18,132 bases of DNA, from the NCBI GenBank assembly GCA_002297415.1, contig DBKZ01000094.1, positions 193-18,324 of the forward strand, read 5' to 3'. A program made the position numbers and the translations under genes. The notes under the pieces are model-generated. The model was not told where the DNA came from, did no database searches, and worked only from the letters and a program-made list of their open reading frames with translations. Origin of the DNA: Ruminococcaceae bacterium UBA737 (lineage in GTDB: Bacteria > Bacillota > Clostridia > Oscillospirales > Acutalibacteraceae). Of the stretch, positions 6,286 to 13,793 are shown piece by piece. Numbering within the stretch: position 1 is the first letter of the stretch; every line of letters begins with the position of its first letter.

Positions 6286-7280
6286 AAAACATAACCGACC
6301 TTTTTCATTGCCTTGCAATAGGTCTTTCTTGCGATTTTTTCCGCGGCCGCGTCGCCTAAGGAAAAAATTCTCTCGATTTCGGCTTTATCCGAAATGATTT
6401 TTTCGTAATTTTCCTTAATGGGCGCAAGCTCGTCGGCAACCGCCTCTCCTACGGCAAGCTTAAAGTCGCCGTAGCCCTTGCCCTCGAATTCCTTTTCAAC
6501 CTCGCTTACGGTTTTATCCGTAACACAGCTGTATATTTTTATGAGATTGGATATGCCCTGTTTATCCTCGCGCATAACCACCTCGGAGCCGCTGTCGGTT
6601 ACGGCGCGCTTGAATTTTCTTATGATTGTATCCCTGTCGTCAAGAATTGCAACATAGCCGTTCTGATTTTCGTCCGACTTAGACATTTTTTTGGTCGGAT
6701 CCTGCAAGGACATAATTCTTGCGCCGTTTTTCGGTATATATGCCTCGGGAAGCTTGAAAACGTCTCCGTAAATCCCGTTGAAACGGGAAGCGATATCGCG
6801 GGCTATTTCAAGGTGCTGTTTCTGGTCCGCGCCTACAGGAACATAATCCGGCTTATAAAGCAGAATATCCGCCGCCATAAGCACGGGATATGAAAAAAGT
6901 CCGAGATTGACATTATCGGCATGCTTTGCGGATTTATCCTTAAACTGCGTCATTCTCGAAAGTTCGCCGAACTGCGTGTAGCAGGAAAGGAGCCATGTAA
7001 GCTGAGAATGCTCAGGAATATGAGACTGAATGAAAAGAGTATTCTTTTCAGGATCAAGACCGAGCGCGAGAAGAAGCGCGCAGGTAGAATAGATCTGTGC
7101 GCGGAATTTTGCAGGCTCCTGTCTTACGGTTATCGCATGAAGATCTGCGACCGCATAAATGCAGTCAAAATCCTCCTGCATGGCAATCCAGCTTTTGAGC
7201 GCTCCGAGATAGTTGCCCAATGTCAGCATTCCGCTCGGCTGAATACAGCTTAAAACCTTTTTCTTTTCACTGTTTTCCAT
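6282..7280 (-). CDS. trpS: Tryptophanyl-tRNA synthetase
   Basis: A class I aminoacyl-tRNA synthetase that charges tRNA-Trp in the cytoplasm. It is 332 residues, normal for bacterial TrpRS. The nucleotide-binding HIGH equivalent is TLGN (20-23) within PSGMLTLGNYLGA, and the KMSKS loop is exact at 198-202. Other family blocks are PVGADQKQHLE (148-158) and YPVLMAADILLY (131-142). An ATG at 7289 is also in frame, but AAAGGA lies directly against it and 9 bp before the ATG at 7280, so the latter, giving MENSEKKKVL, is chosen. It is first in the operon trpS-holB-ricT. No T-box leader was seen between promoter and start. Confidence 0.97.
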   Translation of the reverse strand: MENSEKKKVLSCIQPSGMLTLGNYLGALKSWIAMQEDFDCIYAVADLHAITVRQEPAKFRAQIYSTCALLLALGLDPEKNTLFIQSHIPEHSQLTWLLSCYTQFGELSRMTQFKDKSAKHADNVNLGLFSYPVLMAADILLYKPDYVPVGADQKQHLEIARDIASRFNGIYGDVFKLPEAYIPKNGARIMSLQDPTKKMSKSDENQNGYVAILDDRDTIIRKFKRAVTDSGSEVVMREDKQGISNLIKIYSCVTDKTVSEVEKEFEGKGYGDFKLAVGEAVADELAPIKENYEKIISDKAEIERIFSLGDAAAEKIARKTYCKAMKKVGYVL

Positions 7281-7312
7281 ATATAACATTCCTTTATTAA
7301 GTATACATTATA

Positions 7313-7341
7313 ATTTTAACATATCGGCGTTTAAATTACAA
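7313..7341 (-). promoter_or_regulatory. Promoter of the trpS-holB-ricT operon
   Basis: On the minus strand, TTGTAA (7341-7336), a 17-bp spacer and TAAAAT (7318-7313) lie about 33 bp before the trpS start. The short leader leaves no room for a T-box riboswitch. Confidence 0.65.
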
Positions 7342-7433
7342 CCGACATTTTTATTTTTTAGGAGAGAATATTTCGGGACACCGAACATATTATTATATTA
7401 GCATAAGGCTGATAAAAATTTTTCAAAAATGTC

Positions 7434-7462
7434 TTGACAAAATTCTTTTATCAGGTTATAAT
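7434..7462 (+). promoter_or_regulatory. Perfect consensus sigma-A promoter
   Basis: TTGACA (7434-7439), a 17-bp spacer and TATAAT (7457-7462) match the consensus exactly. It drives the small membrane protein gene starting at 7504, and strong constitutive transcription is expected. Confidence 0.92.
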
Positions 7463-7503
7463 AAAATCAGTGAAACGAACAGATGTTCGTCGGAGGTAAT
7501 CTT

Positions 7504-7692
7504 ATGAGTTTTTCGGGAGTATTATTAAGTGTATTTGAGGCGGTTCTCGTCGGGTTTACTTTATGGGCGCTCTTCCATGAGGATTTCTTTGTATGCCTTG
7601 AGGATAAGATAATCGCAAGGCTTCGCCGCAGAGGCTTTAAGGTAATTAAAGGCTCAAAGAGCGCGGAAAGAATTTATTTTGAAAACAATTAA
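7504..7692 (+). CDS. Small single-pass membrane protein, unknown function
   Basis: The protein is 62 residues. A hydrophobic segment (about 4-24, GVLLSVFEAVLVGFTLWALF) is followed by an amphipathic, basic tail with DKIIARLRRRGFKVIKGSK. By the positive-inside rule the tail should be cytoplasmic. GGAGG lies 7 bp before the ATG at 7504; an earlier frame extension to 7483 precedes this ribosome binding site and is rejected. It is monocistronic, between a perfect promoter and a strong terminator, which suggests high expression. Similar short proteins with the FHED-F-x2-ED-x3-AR-RRRG-K pattern occur widely in Clostridia, but I know no assigned function. Confidence 0.82.
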   Translation: MSFSGVLLSVFEAVLVGFTLWALFHEDFFVCLEDKIIARLRRRGFKVIKGSKSAERIYFENN

Positions 7693-7708
7693 ATTTTGAT
7701 TATAGTTA

Positions 7709-7754
7709 AGCGCCTGCGGAAATTTTTCCGCAGGCGCTGTTTTGCTGTTTTTTT
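7709..7754 (+). terminator. Strong intrinsic terminator
   Basis: AGCGCCTGCGGAA (7709-7721) pairs perfectly with TTCCGCAGGCGCT (7726-7738) around a 4-base loop, followed by T-rich sequence with TTTT at 7740-7743 and seven T at 7748-7754. It ends the small membrane protein transcript. The minus-strand side has no T-tract, so it is not expected to stop leftward transcription from the toxin gene. Confidence 0.93.
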
Positions 7755-7780
7755 ATTTTATGCTGTTTTTATTCTGCTGT

Positions 7781-8101
7781 CTAAAGTGATTTAACAAGCC
7801 AACTGTAATCCTTCCGACAATCAAGAATACAGTCGACAAATACTGTTTCATCCTTAATTTGATATAGAATAAGATACCAGTTTTTAACGAACATCTTATG
7901 ATATTTGTTAGGAGGAATATAGTTTTCCTCAAAGAAAGAAAACCGTTGCGGCATACTTTCCAAAGAACGGATTGCCGTTATCAATTCTTTCTTTTTAGCA
8001 ACGGCGGCGTCTTTGTTAACCTGAGCTAAAAAACGAATGTGAGTTCCAAGCATTTGCTTTGCCCTGTCAGAAACAATCACTTTATATTTCTTTTCAGCCA
8101 T
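7781..8101 (-). CDS. RelE/ParE-family toxin
   Basis: This 106-residue protein has the type II toxin fold pattern. A basic helical N-terminal half is followed by MPQRFSFFEE (50-59), then the beta-hairpin signature YLILYQIKDETVFVDCILDCRKDY (76-99) with the C-terminal R96 and Y99 typical of the RelE/ParE superfamily. RelE-type members cut mRNA on the ribosome and ParE-type members poison DNA gyrase; the branch cannot be decided by eye. It lies 3 bp downstream of the antitoxin gene, whose last codons contain its GAGG ribosome binding site. It is the last gene of the leftward accessory block. Confidence 0.9.
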   Translation of the reverse strand: MAEKKYKVIVSDRAKQMLGTHIRFLAQVNKDAAVAKKKELITAIRSLESMPQRFSFFEENYIPPNKYHKMFVKNWYLILYQIKDETVFVDCILDCRKDYSWLVKSL

Positions 8102-8104
8102 AAA

Positions 8105-8371
8105 TTATACCTCGGCAATTATATCATCAAGGTATTTGTCAAGCTCATCGACAGAGCAACCGTTTCTGCCGGCTAACCTGTCTTCCTCGGCGGCAAGCAG
8201 CTCTTCTCTTAATTTCAGCATCTTTTCCCAACGGTTGAAAGTTTCAATATCCATAACGACCAAATCTCCCTCGCCGTTCTTGGTAAGGAATATAGGCTCT
8301 GCGGTTTCTCGGCATAAATCGGCAATCTCATTATAATTTTGACGGATTGCGGCAGACGGACGAATATTCAT
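8105..8371 (-). CDS. Phd/YefM-family antitoxin
   Basis: The protein is 88 residues. The N-terminal domain MNIRPSAAIRQNYNEIADLC with EPIFLTKNGEGDLVVMDIETFNR (25-47) is the Phd/YefM DNA-binding fold. The acidic helical tail (about 50-88, REELLAAEEDRLAG and ELDKYLDDIIAEV) should wrap around and inhibit the toxin. GGAGG is 7 bp before the ATG. As in other such operons the antitoxin gene is first and probably represses its own promoter, where two short palindromes lie. Pairing with the RelE/ParE-type gene 3 bp downstream supports both calls. Confidence 0.92.
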   Translation of the reverse strand: MNIRPSAAIRQNYNEIADLCRETAEPIFLTKNGEGDLVVMDIETFNRWEKMLKLREELLAAEEDRLAGRNGCSVDELDKYLDDIIAEV

Positions 8372-8400
8372 ACCGATACCTCCTTAAATTTTTGTGATAG

Positions 8401-8432
8401 TAATATTCTAATCATATTATACCCGAATAATA
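8401..8432. promoter_or_regulatory. Candidate antitoxin operator palindromes
   Basis: TATTAT (8415-8420) and ATAATA (8427-8432) form a perfect dyad with a 6-bp spacer overlapping the -10 box. TAATAT (8401-8406) and ATATTA (8414-8419) form a second dyad just downstream. Their position fits autoregulation by the Phd/YefM antitoxin; this is inference from position and symmetry. Confidence 0.5.
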
Positions 8433-8444
8433 CAATTATGTCAA
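8416..8444 (-). promoter_or_regulatory. Consensus promoter of the toxin-antitoxin operon
   Basis: On the minus strand TTGACA (8444-8439), 17 bp and TATAAT (8421-8416) match the sigma-A consensus exactly. The antitoxin start is 45 bp downstream. Confidence 0.92.
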
Positions 8445-8489
8445 TGGCTTTGGGAAATAAAAAAATGTATTTTTTCGGTTCAAATTATT

Positions 8490-9665
8490 TTAACTCTTAA
8501 TTATGTATTCCCTTGATTTTTTAAGGATTTCTTCGTCCGAAAAAAGATAGGAATACGAAAAGTAAATATGACCTCGGACAAGGCTGTCATTTTTGCAGAT
8601 TTTAACCTGCTTTGAAATAATGTCCGCCCCGTCCTTCCATTCCTTGAAGTCTGGATCGGTCTCGGTGCCTGTTTTGTAGCAGGCAAGCCCTATAATAAGC
8701 CTTGTACTTCCTTTTTTCGCGATAGTTTTCCAGTCGCTTAAAAGCTTTTTGAAACGGAAATTGCTGTCGGGGTAGTCAAATCCGAAATAAAGCTGGGGAA
8801 TAATCATATCTATACAGCCGCTTTTTATCCACGACTCTATGTCGGCATAGAGCTTGTTGTAATTGTTTTCAATTGACGCCGCGGGGCTTATGCTGAAAAC
8901 AATTTTTTTGTTTACAAACTTAACCGCCGTGTAAACTCCGCTGATAAGCGCGCTGACATTTGCCCGTCTGTAATCCTCAAGAGCTAACGGAGACTTTGCG
9001 GTCTTACAATATTCGGCATAATCGGCGGCGTCAATCGATTCATCGGTTGAGGGGTAAAAATAATCGTCAAAATGTATTCCGTCAACGGCATAATTATTAA
9101 GTATTTCCCTTATTCCGTTTAAAACAAGCGCTCTTGCCTCGGCGGACGCGGGATTTAAGTAAATTCCCTCATTGCAGATTATAACATTTCGGTCGTTGCC
9201 GGCATTTTCGTCCTTAAGCCAAATGTATGCGGGACTGTTATGGTTTAAAGTCTCAATATCGGTAATATCCTTTTTTACCCTGTATGGATTTATCCATGCG
9301 TGAACCCGAATGTTTTCCGCGTGGCACTTTTCTATTACATATTTAAAAGGGTCATAATCGAGATTTTGCACATATTCGGCTGTCGGAAAGTATTCCGAGG
9401 GGAAAACCGAGTCGCAGAAGGCTCTGACATGAAAATAAAGGTCGGTAATCTTTGCGGTTTTCAGGTTTTCTACCGCACCGTCAAAGGCGGATCTGAAATC
9501 TCCGCTTAAAAACATCGTTTTTATTTCTGTAAATGTCATCCAGATTCCCGTAAGGTATTTTCCGTCGTCATAAATCCTCTCTTCGGATTTGTTTTTCTCG
9601 GGCGCCGCCGTACAGCCGCAAAGAAGCATAATAACCGACAGAATAATCAGAGCCGTTCTTTTCAT
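8490..9665 (-). CDS. GHL10-family glycoside hydrolase lipoprotein (DigH/YngK-like)
   Basis: This 391-residue secreted protein has signal peptide MKRTALIILSVIMLLCGC with lipobox LCGC, so C18 should be lipidated and the enzyme anchored outside the membrane. The rest is a GHL10 (formerly DUF187) TIM barrel: YFHVRAFCDSVFPSEYFP (77-94), VHAWINPYR (121-129), DGIHFDDYFYP (195-205) with the acidic pair in the active-site strand, FSISPAA (257-263) and DMIIPQLYFGF (286-296). E. coli DigH of this family cleaves peptide-free peptidoglycan glycans, so a cell-wall substrate is likely but not proven here. It starts 18 bp after the last virion-type gene on the same strand, with AAAGGA rather far upstream (13 bp). 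No promoter is evident between them. It may be a cell-wall enzyme recruited to the capsid operon or a host gene at its edge. Confidence 0.9.
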   Translation of the reverse strand: MKRTALIILSVIMLLCGCTAAPEKNKSEERIYDDGKYLTGIWMTFTEIKTMFLSGDFRSAFDGAVENLKTAKITDLYFHVRAFCDSVFPSEYFPTAEYVQNLDYDPFKYVIEKCHAENIRVHAWINPYRVKKDITDIETLNHNSPAYIWLKDENAGNDRNVIICNEGIYLNPASAEARALVLNGIREILNNYAVDGIHFDDYFYPSTDESIDAADYAEYCKTAKSPLALEDYRRANVSALISGVYTAVKFVNKKIVFSISPAASIENNYNKLYADIESWIKSGCIDMIIPQLYFGFDYPDSNFRFKKLLSDWKTIAKKGSTRLIIGLACYKTGTETDPDFKEWKDGADIISKQVKICKNDSLVRGHIYFSYSYLFSDEEILKKSREYIIKS

Positions 9666-9683
9666 ATTAAAAAATCATTCCTT

Positions 9684-11774
9684 TTATATGCTGTATTTAA
9701 ACATTATGCTTCCGAAGCTGAAATTATTATCGGACGAAAAACCGATTTTCAGTTTGTAAAAGGGAAAGGAAAACGGTCTTAATCTTATCATAGAACCGTT
9801 TTTGTCGGGTCTTATAATATAACATTTTTCGACACCGTCAAGCTCCGCTTTTAAGGTTACATCAGAGCTTGCGGAAATGTCAAGTATTATTTCATTCAGC
9901 CTCTTTTTCTGCAGCGGCAGGGAAAAATCAATATATTGCGTTTTAAACCCGCAGGATATCTTTTTATTCTCGGTTGTATCCTCATTGTTTTTTCTAAGTT
10001 TAACCTCGTCATTGTTTCCCTCAAAAACGCTTATATAGCTTAAATCCGATTCGGCGTTACAGCAAACGGCAGGCACAGAGCCTATTCCGATACAGCTTGC
10101 GTTTAATCCGCTTAAAGCGTTTTTATATAAATACCACGAAACAGACCCGTCGCTTGACAGCGCGCCAGAATATTTTTCGGGATATCCGAAATCCTTTGTC
10201 TTGTAATTAAGAATATAAATGCTTTCTCCTATAATAAGCATGTAATGCCCGTCAAAGGAAATTGCGGAAGCGGATTTCATATTTTCCTTTGTCTCGTTTT
10301 TTAAAAAATCGGAAATGAATTCGGAAATCTCAAAAATATTGTTTTCCTTTCCGTAGGTGGTGGTGGCAAGGGTATAAACCTTTCCGCTTGAATTTAACCA
10401 TATAAGCCTGTTCGAGCATGGCATAACCGTTTTCGGACAGTCGCACCCGACCAGATTGTGAACGGGCTCGGCTTTAAGCTGTTCGGTGTTTGTAAAATCG
10501 GTGGAAACGCCGACAATATCGCCTGAGGTGTAGGTTTTCGTGTTACCCTGACTTATTCTGTAGATTTCATTTTCCTTAAAAGCCACAAGCTTGTTGCAAA
10601 CGGTTCCCATTGCCGAAATTTTAGAGCCCGATTTTCCTAAAATAACCGTTCCGGTCTTAGGAAAGTATAGCTTTGCGGTATTTCTTGTTGAGAAAACCTC
10701 GTCGGGAGAAACACTGCTGCCGTAAAAATAAAATCTTGAATTGTATTCGGTGCAGCCGCTGCAGGAAAATATCTTTTCCTTTCCGCCCTCGGTCGTTTTG
10801 TGGGCGAGAACCTCTATGTTGTTTATTCCGTAGCTTGAAGAGGCGGGAACGCTGAGCGGCGAGCCGTTTACGGTAAATTTGAAAACTCCGTTGCTCCTGT
10901 CAAGATGCAGCTTCGCACTGTAGGAATAAAGCGAAACCGCGTCCGATTCCTCTGCGCTTCCGAGTATTGTAAACTTTGAATATACCCCCGGCTCTGTATA
11001 AACCTTGCAGATAATTCCTTTGTCGGAATCAAGATTCATAAAGGGAAGCTTAAATGAATTTGAGGAGCTGTCGGAGGTGTAGTAGGCGTAAAAAGCGGAA
11101 TTTAAAAGATTTAAAGGCTCCGGCTTTGCCGGGTCGGGCAGAGACTTGAAATTTTCGTCCGTTATCAGATTAAATTTGTTGCCCCGCCCGTTCATGTAAA
11201 CAACCGGAATGTAGACCGATTCGCTGTAGCATTCCGTGAATCCCGATAAATCGGATTTAAGCTCGTATATTCTGTAGCCCAAGGTGCCCGAATTTTCCTC
11301 TTTGGTTCTTATAAACGCGAAAAATCCGCTTCCCGTTATAGGCTTTGATGAAATGAAAATGACATTGTCAAATCTCGAAAAATATGTTGAGTCAATTCGG
11401 TTAAGCATTATTGCCGACGGCTCGGTTATGTTAAATTCACGGTCAATAAGAAAAACTCTTATCATATCGCCGCTTACCTTGTCGGTGTCGACGCAGTATG
11501 CCGCGCTGTAGCCCTTGCCGCCGAAATAAAACTCGGTTCCCGTGTAGGAAAGGCTTTTAATCCTGTAAGGGTAAAAGGTATCGTTTGCAACAGTCTGCTT
11601 TATCTTTAAACCGTTTCTTGTTTCAAGCCGCCCGTTTTTAAAAATCATATTGTTGCTTTCGGATAAAAAGTCAAAAGACTTGTCGTCAGATGCTCCGCCT
11701 GATTTTATTCCGCGCGAAAAATCCTTTATAAAAAGATTTTTTTCGAACTTTTCTTTTAAAAATGTATACTTCAT
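9684..11774 (-). CDS. Phage structural protein, putative DNA-stabilisation/tail-hub type
   Basis: The 696-residue protein is beta-rich, has many serines and aromatics, and carries no signal peptide. Its opening, with DFSRGI (18-23), SFDFLSESNNMIFKNGRLET and RNGL, matches the way proteins that sit under the portal of short-tailed phages begin (pattern DFSGGLN...NV-...-GRLETRPG). Mid-protein strands such as VCNKLVAFKENEIYRIS and FDGHYMLIIGESIYILNYK look like beta-propeller blades. The C-terminus (about 600-696) resembles a beta-sandwich. A P22 gp10-like role, closing the packaged head, is the best guess but is inference. AAGGTGA is 6 bp before the ATG and overlaps the stop of the upstream gene, so the two are coupled. 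An alternative is an adhesin or fibre. Confidence 0.6.
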   Translation of the reverse strand: MKYTFLKEKFEKNLFIKDFSRGIKSGGASDDKSFDFLSESNNMIFKNGRLETRNGLKIKQTVANDTFYPYRIKSLSYTGTEFYFGGKGYSAAYCVDTDKVSGDMIRVFLIDREFNITEPSAIMLNRIDSTYFSRFDNVIFISSKPITGSGFFAFIRTKEENSGTLGYRIYELKSDLSGFTECYSESVYIPVVYMNGRGNKFNLITDENFKSLPDPAKPEPLNLLNSAFYAYYTSDSSSNSFKLPFMNLDSDKGIICKVYTEPGVYSKFTILGSAEESDAVSLYSYSAKLHLDRSNGVFKFTVNGSPLSVPASSSYGINNIEVLAHKTTEGGKEKIFSCSGCTEYNSRFYFYGSSVSPDEVFSTRNTAKLYFPKTGTVILGKSGSKISAMGTVCNKLVAFKENEIYRISQGNTKTYTSGDIVGVSTDFTNTEQLKAEPVHNLVGCDCPKTVMPCSNRLIWLNSSGKVYTLATTTYGKENNIFEISEFISDFLKNETKENMKSASAISFDGHYMLIIGESIYILNYKTKDFGYPEKYSGALSSDGSVSWYLYKNALSGLNASCIGIGSVPAVCCNAESDLSYISVFEGNNDEVKLRKNNEDTTENKKISCGFKTQYIDFSLPLQKKRLNEIILDISASSDVTLKAELDGVEKCYIIRPDKNGSMIRLRPFSFPFYKLKIGFSSDNNFSFGSIMFKYSI

Positions 11775-11785
11775 AGTCTGTCACC

Positions 11786-12127
11786 TTAAGCTGTCGGAAT
11801 TACATTTTTTATCTGCTTTAATCTGCCCTTTGCCGCCGCGCGCTTAGAATTGTAAAGCTCGCAGAAAATGCGGTTTGATTCGGTCTGACCGTTTTCAAGG
11901 GATAAAAGCATTGCCGTTCCGTAAAGCGCCGCCTGCCTTAAGGGCTGAGGCAAGTCAAGCTCGCAATACATTCCGTATTCATTTTCCTCATCGGTAAGGT
12001 CGCTCATTATTTCGTTAAAGGATGAAAGAAAATGCGACTTAGAGAGCGTATCGTCATTTAATTCTTCTCTTAATCCGTCCTCGCCTAAAAGAATTAAAAC
12101 TCTGTTGTATATATCGTTAACCGTCAT
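11786..12127 (-). CDS. Putative head-completion/connector protein
   Basis: The 113-residue helical protein begins MTVNDIYNRVLILLGEDG and continues with a conserved-looking stretch ELDLPQPLRQAALYGTAMLL (about 57-76). Small helical proteins with this opening and the L-x-LPQPLRQAA type motif directly after a portal gene are connector or adaptor proteins (P22 gp4-like or HK97 gp6-like) that extend the portal ring. An ATG at 12136 is in frame, but AAAGGA abuts it and sits 8 bp before the ATG at 12127, so the latter is chosen. It overlaps the portal gene by 11 bp. The assignment depends mainly on position, size and helical character. Confidence 0.6.
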   Translation of the reverse strand: MTVNDIYNRVLILLGEDGLREELNDDTLSKSHFLSSFNEIMSDLTDEENEYGMYCELDLPQPLRQAALYGTAMLLSLENGQTESNRIFCELYNSKRAAAKGRLKQIKNVIPTA

Positions 12128-13715
12128 TTTTCTCATCCTTTCTTGCCCCGTCTATAAGCTCGTTTAAATCGGGTATATAATTTTTCGGAAGTCTCTTTAA
12201 ATATTCGTATTTGTTGATAACTCCCTTGTCGAAAAGCTCCCCTAAAAGCTTTATGCTTTGCTCCTCTTGTCCGCTTTCGTCCTCGGCGCAGATTTTTGCG
12301 TTAAGATAAAGGTCCTTGTATCTTTCGGCGTAAAAAGGAATGTAGAATATTCCGTCCTCGTTTTCAAGCTTGATTTTCCTGTTGCCGTACTGAGTGACCC
12401 AGAAATCAAGCCAAATTCTTGTCACATTTTCGATAAAATGATAAAATCTGTCCCTTAAAATAATAAGGGGGAGGGACGCGGCATTCTGCATAGCCGTCAG
12501 CGCGGTGGCGTTTTCCGCCTTGCTGTCTCCGAGAGCTACCTCGTTTGCCCCGCTTTGGGTAAGCGTGTTTTTAATCAGATCGTTTACACCGTTTATAAGG
12601 TCGTTGCTGAAATCGGGCGGATCGATAAATTTTACCGCCGAATTGATATCCTCGTTTGAGCCGTAAATTTTGATTATCTGTCCGGGGTCGTTTGTAATTC
12701 CGTCGGGAACCGTGTCTCCGTTTACTACCATAAGCGGCATTCCCTTTGACATTGTCGCCCAGACCGACGCGGTTATCATTCGGTTAATGGCAATCTGGTT
12801 TGCAACAAGGTATGTAACCTCGCTCTCCCCGTAAATCATATTGCCTCTTTCTTCCCATCTTAAAACCTCTATCGGGTATTTTGTAAGACGGGTGTCAAAT
12901 ACCGGTCTTATAACCGCGCTGTCGGTGGTCTTTATACATTTTACGGACACCCTGCCGGAGGAATCCGAGGTCTTGAAAAGCTTTGTGTAAACGGTTACCA
13001 TGTTGTTCCTTTGAGGCTTGATATTTGAAAGCATTCGCTTGTCCGCACCGAATTTTAAAGCTTCTCTTATAACGCTCTGTATATCGCAGGAGTTTGCAAT
13101 AATTATATATGGCTGAGCCTGCGTGTCCTGCTCAAAGGGGTCTGCGAAGCATACATTTTCCGCATTTAAGACCTCACAGCAGATATCTCCGTTTATCGCA
13201 ATGCTTTTTTCCTTGTCCATGAATAAACCCGTTTTAACAGAGCTGTCCCAGTAAGTGTAAAGAATTCCCGTTCCGCTTATGTATGCCTTTTTTAAGATGT
13301 CACAGCAAAGCTTTTTAAAGCCCACTCTTTTTGCGGTAGTTAAGCGGTATTCTGTAAGCGCCCTCATAATGCAGTTTATTTCTTCCTCACTCAGCTTGTC
13401 GGAAAAATTGAATTCATTTTTCTGTCTTAACGGCTTTGCGGCTTTTTTTCTGTAATCGGGTACTCCCTCGGCGGTTATTTCAACCGTTACGGGTCTGCTT
13501 AGTACCTGCGCTATTTTATATTCGCCGATTCTTTTTATAACGTTGTGCCTCACAAGCGGACGGTCATTTCCCGAAACCGAGTTGTACCATTGGTCGCCTA
13601 TGTAAAATCTTTCGTTTATTCTGTTCTGCTCGAACATGCCCTTTTCTCCGAGAGATTCCTTGAAATTCACACTCTTTTTATATTCTTCGCTTATCGCTTT
13701 CGGTGAAAGCTCCAT
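12117..13715 (-). CDS. Phage portal protein
   Basis: The 532-residue protein should form the ring at one capsid vertex through which DNA is pumped. Features seen are an N-terminal entry NRINERFYIGDQWYN (31-45), RPLVRHNVIKRIGEYKIAQV (52-71), a core word AYISGTGILYTYWD (144-157), NQIAINRMITASVWATMSKG (306-325) in the clip/stem area, and the typical segment PPDFSNDLINGVNDLI (366-381) followed by GANEVALGD (389-397), then a long crown helix. The style resembles portals of the SPP1/P22 group. The ATG follows AAAAGGAGG at ideal spacing. Unusually, the gene lies downstream of the capsid gene and behind a strong stem-loop. Length is in the normal range and there is no frameshift. Confidence 0.88.
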   Translation of the reverse strand: MELSPKAISEEYKKSVNFKESLGEKGMFEQNRINERFYIGDQWYNSVSGNDRPLVRHNVIKRIGEYKIAQVLSRPVTVEITAEGVPDYRKKAAKPLRQKNEFNFSDKLSEEEINCIMRALTEYRLTTAKRVGFKKLCCDILKKAYISGTGILYTYWDSSVKTGLFMDKEKSIAINGDICCEVLNAENVCFADPFEQDTQAQPYIIIANSCDIQSVIREALKFGADKRMLSNIKPQRNNMVTVYTKLFKTSDSSGRVSVKCIKTTDSAVIRPVFDTRLTKYPIEVLRWEERGNMIYGESEVTYLVANQIAINRMITASVWATMSKGMPLMVVNGDTVPDGITNDPGQIIKIYGSNEDINSAVKFIDPPDFSNDLINGVNDLIKNTLTQSGANEVALGDSKAENATALTAMQNAASLPLIILRDRFYHFIENVTRIWLDFWVTQYGNRKIKLENEDGIFYIPFYAERYKDLYLNAKICAEDESGQEEQSIKLLGELFDKGVINKYEYLKRLPKNYIPDLNELIDGARKDEKNDG

Positions 13716-13736
13716 AATTATCCTCCTTTTAAATTA

Positions 13737-13771
13737 CCGTTTTGCCTTTCCTGTACGGAAAGACAAAACGG
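13737..13771 (-). other. Strong stem-loop between capsid and portal genes
   Basis: Fifteen bases (13737-13751) pair with 13757-13771 with one mismatch around the loop TGTAC; the arms are CCGTTTTGCCTTTCC and GGAAAGACAAAACGG. On the minus strand the hairpin follows the capsid stop and precedes the portal ribosome binding site without a T-tract. It may protect the 3' end of capsid mRNA, giving more capsid than portal protein, or serve as a processing site. Confidence 0.7.
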
Positions 13772-13793
13772 CAGATTTATACTTATAACAGCC

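Noticed and set aside
6286..6318. TTG start adding 11 residues to holB
   Set aside because: It lies inside trpS; the ATG overlapping the trpS stop fits the family N-terminus.
7281..7312. T-box riboswitch for trpS
   Set aside because: The leader between the promoter and the start codon is only about 33 bp, far too short.
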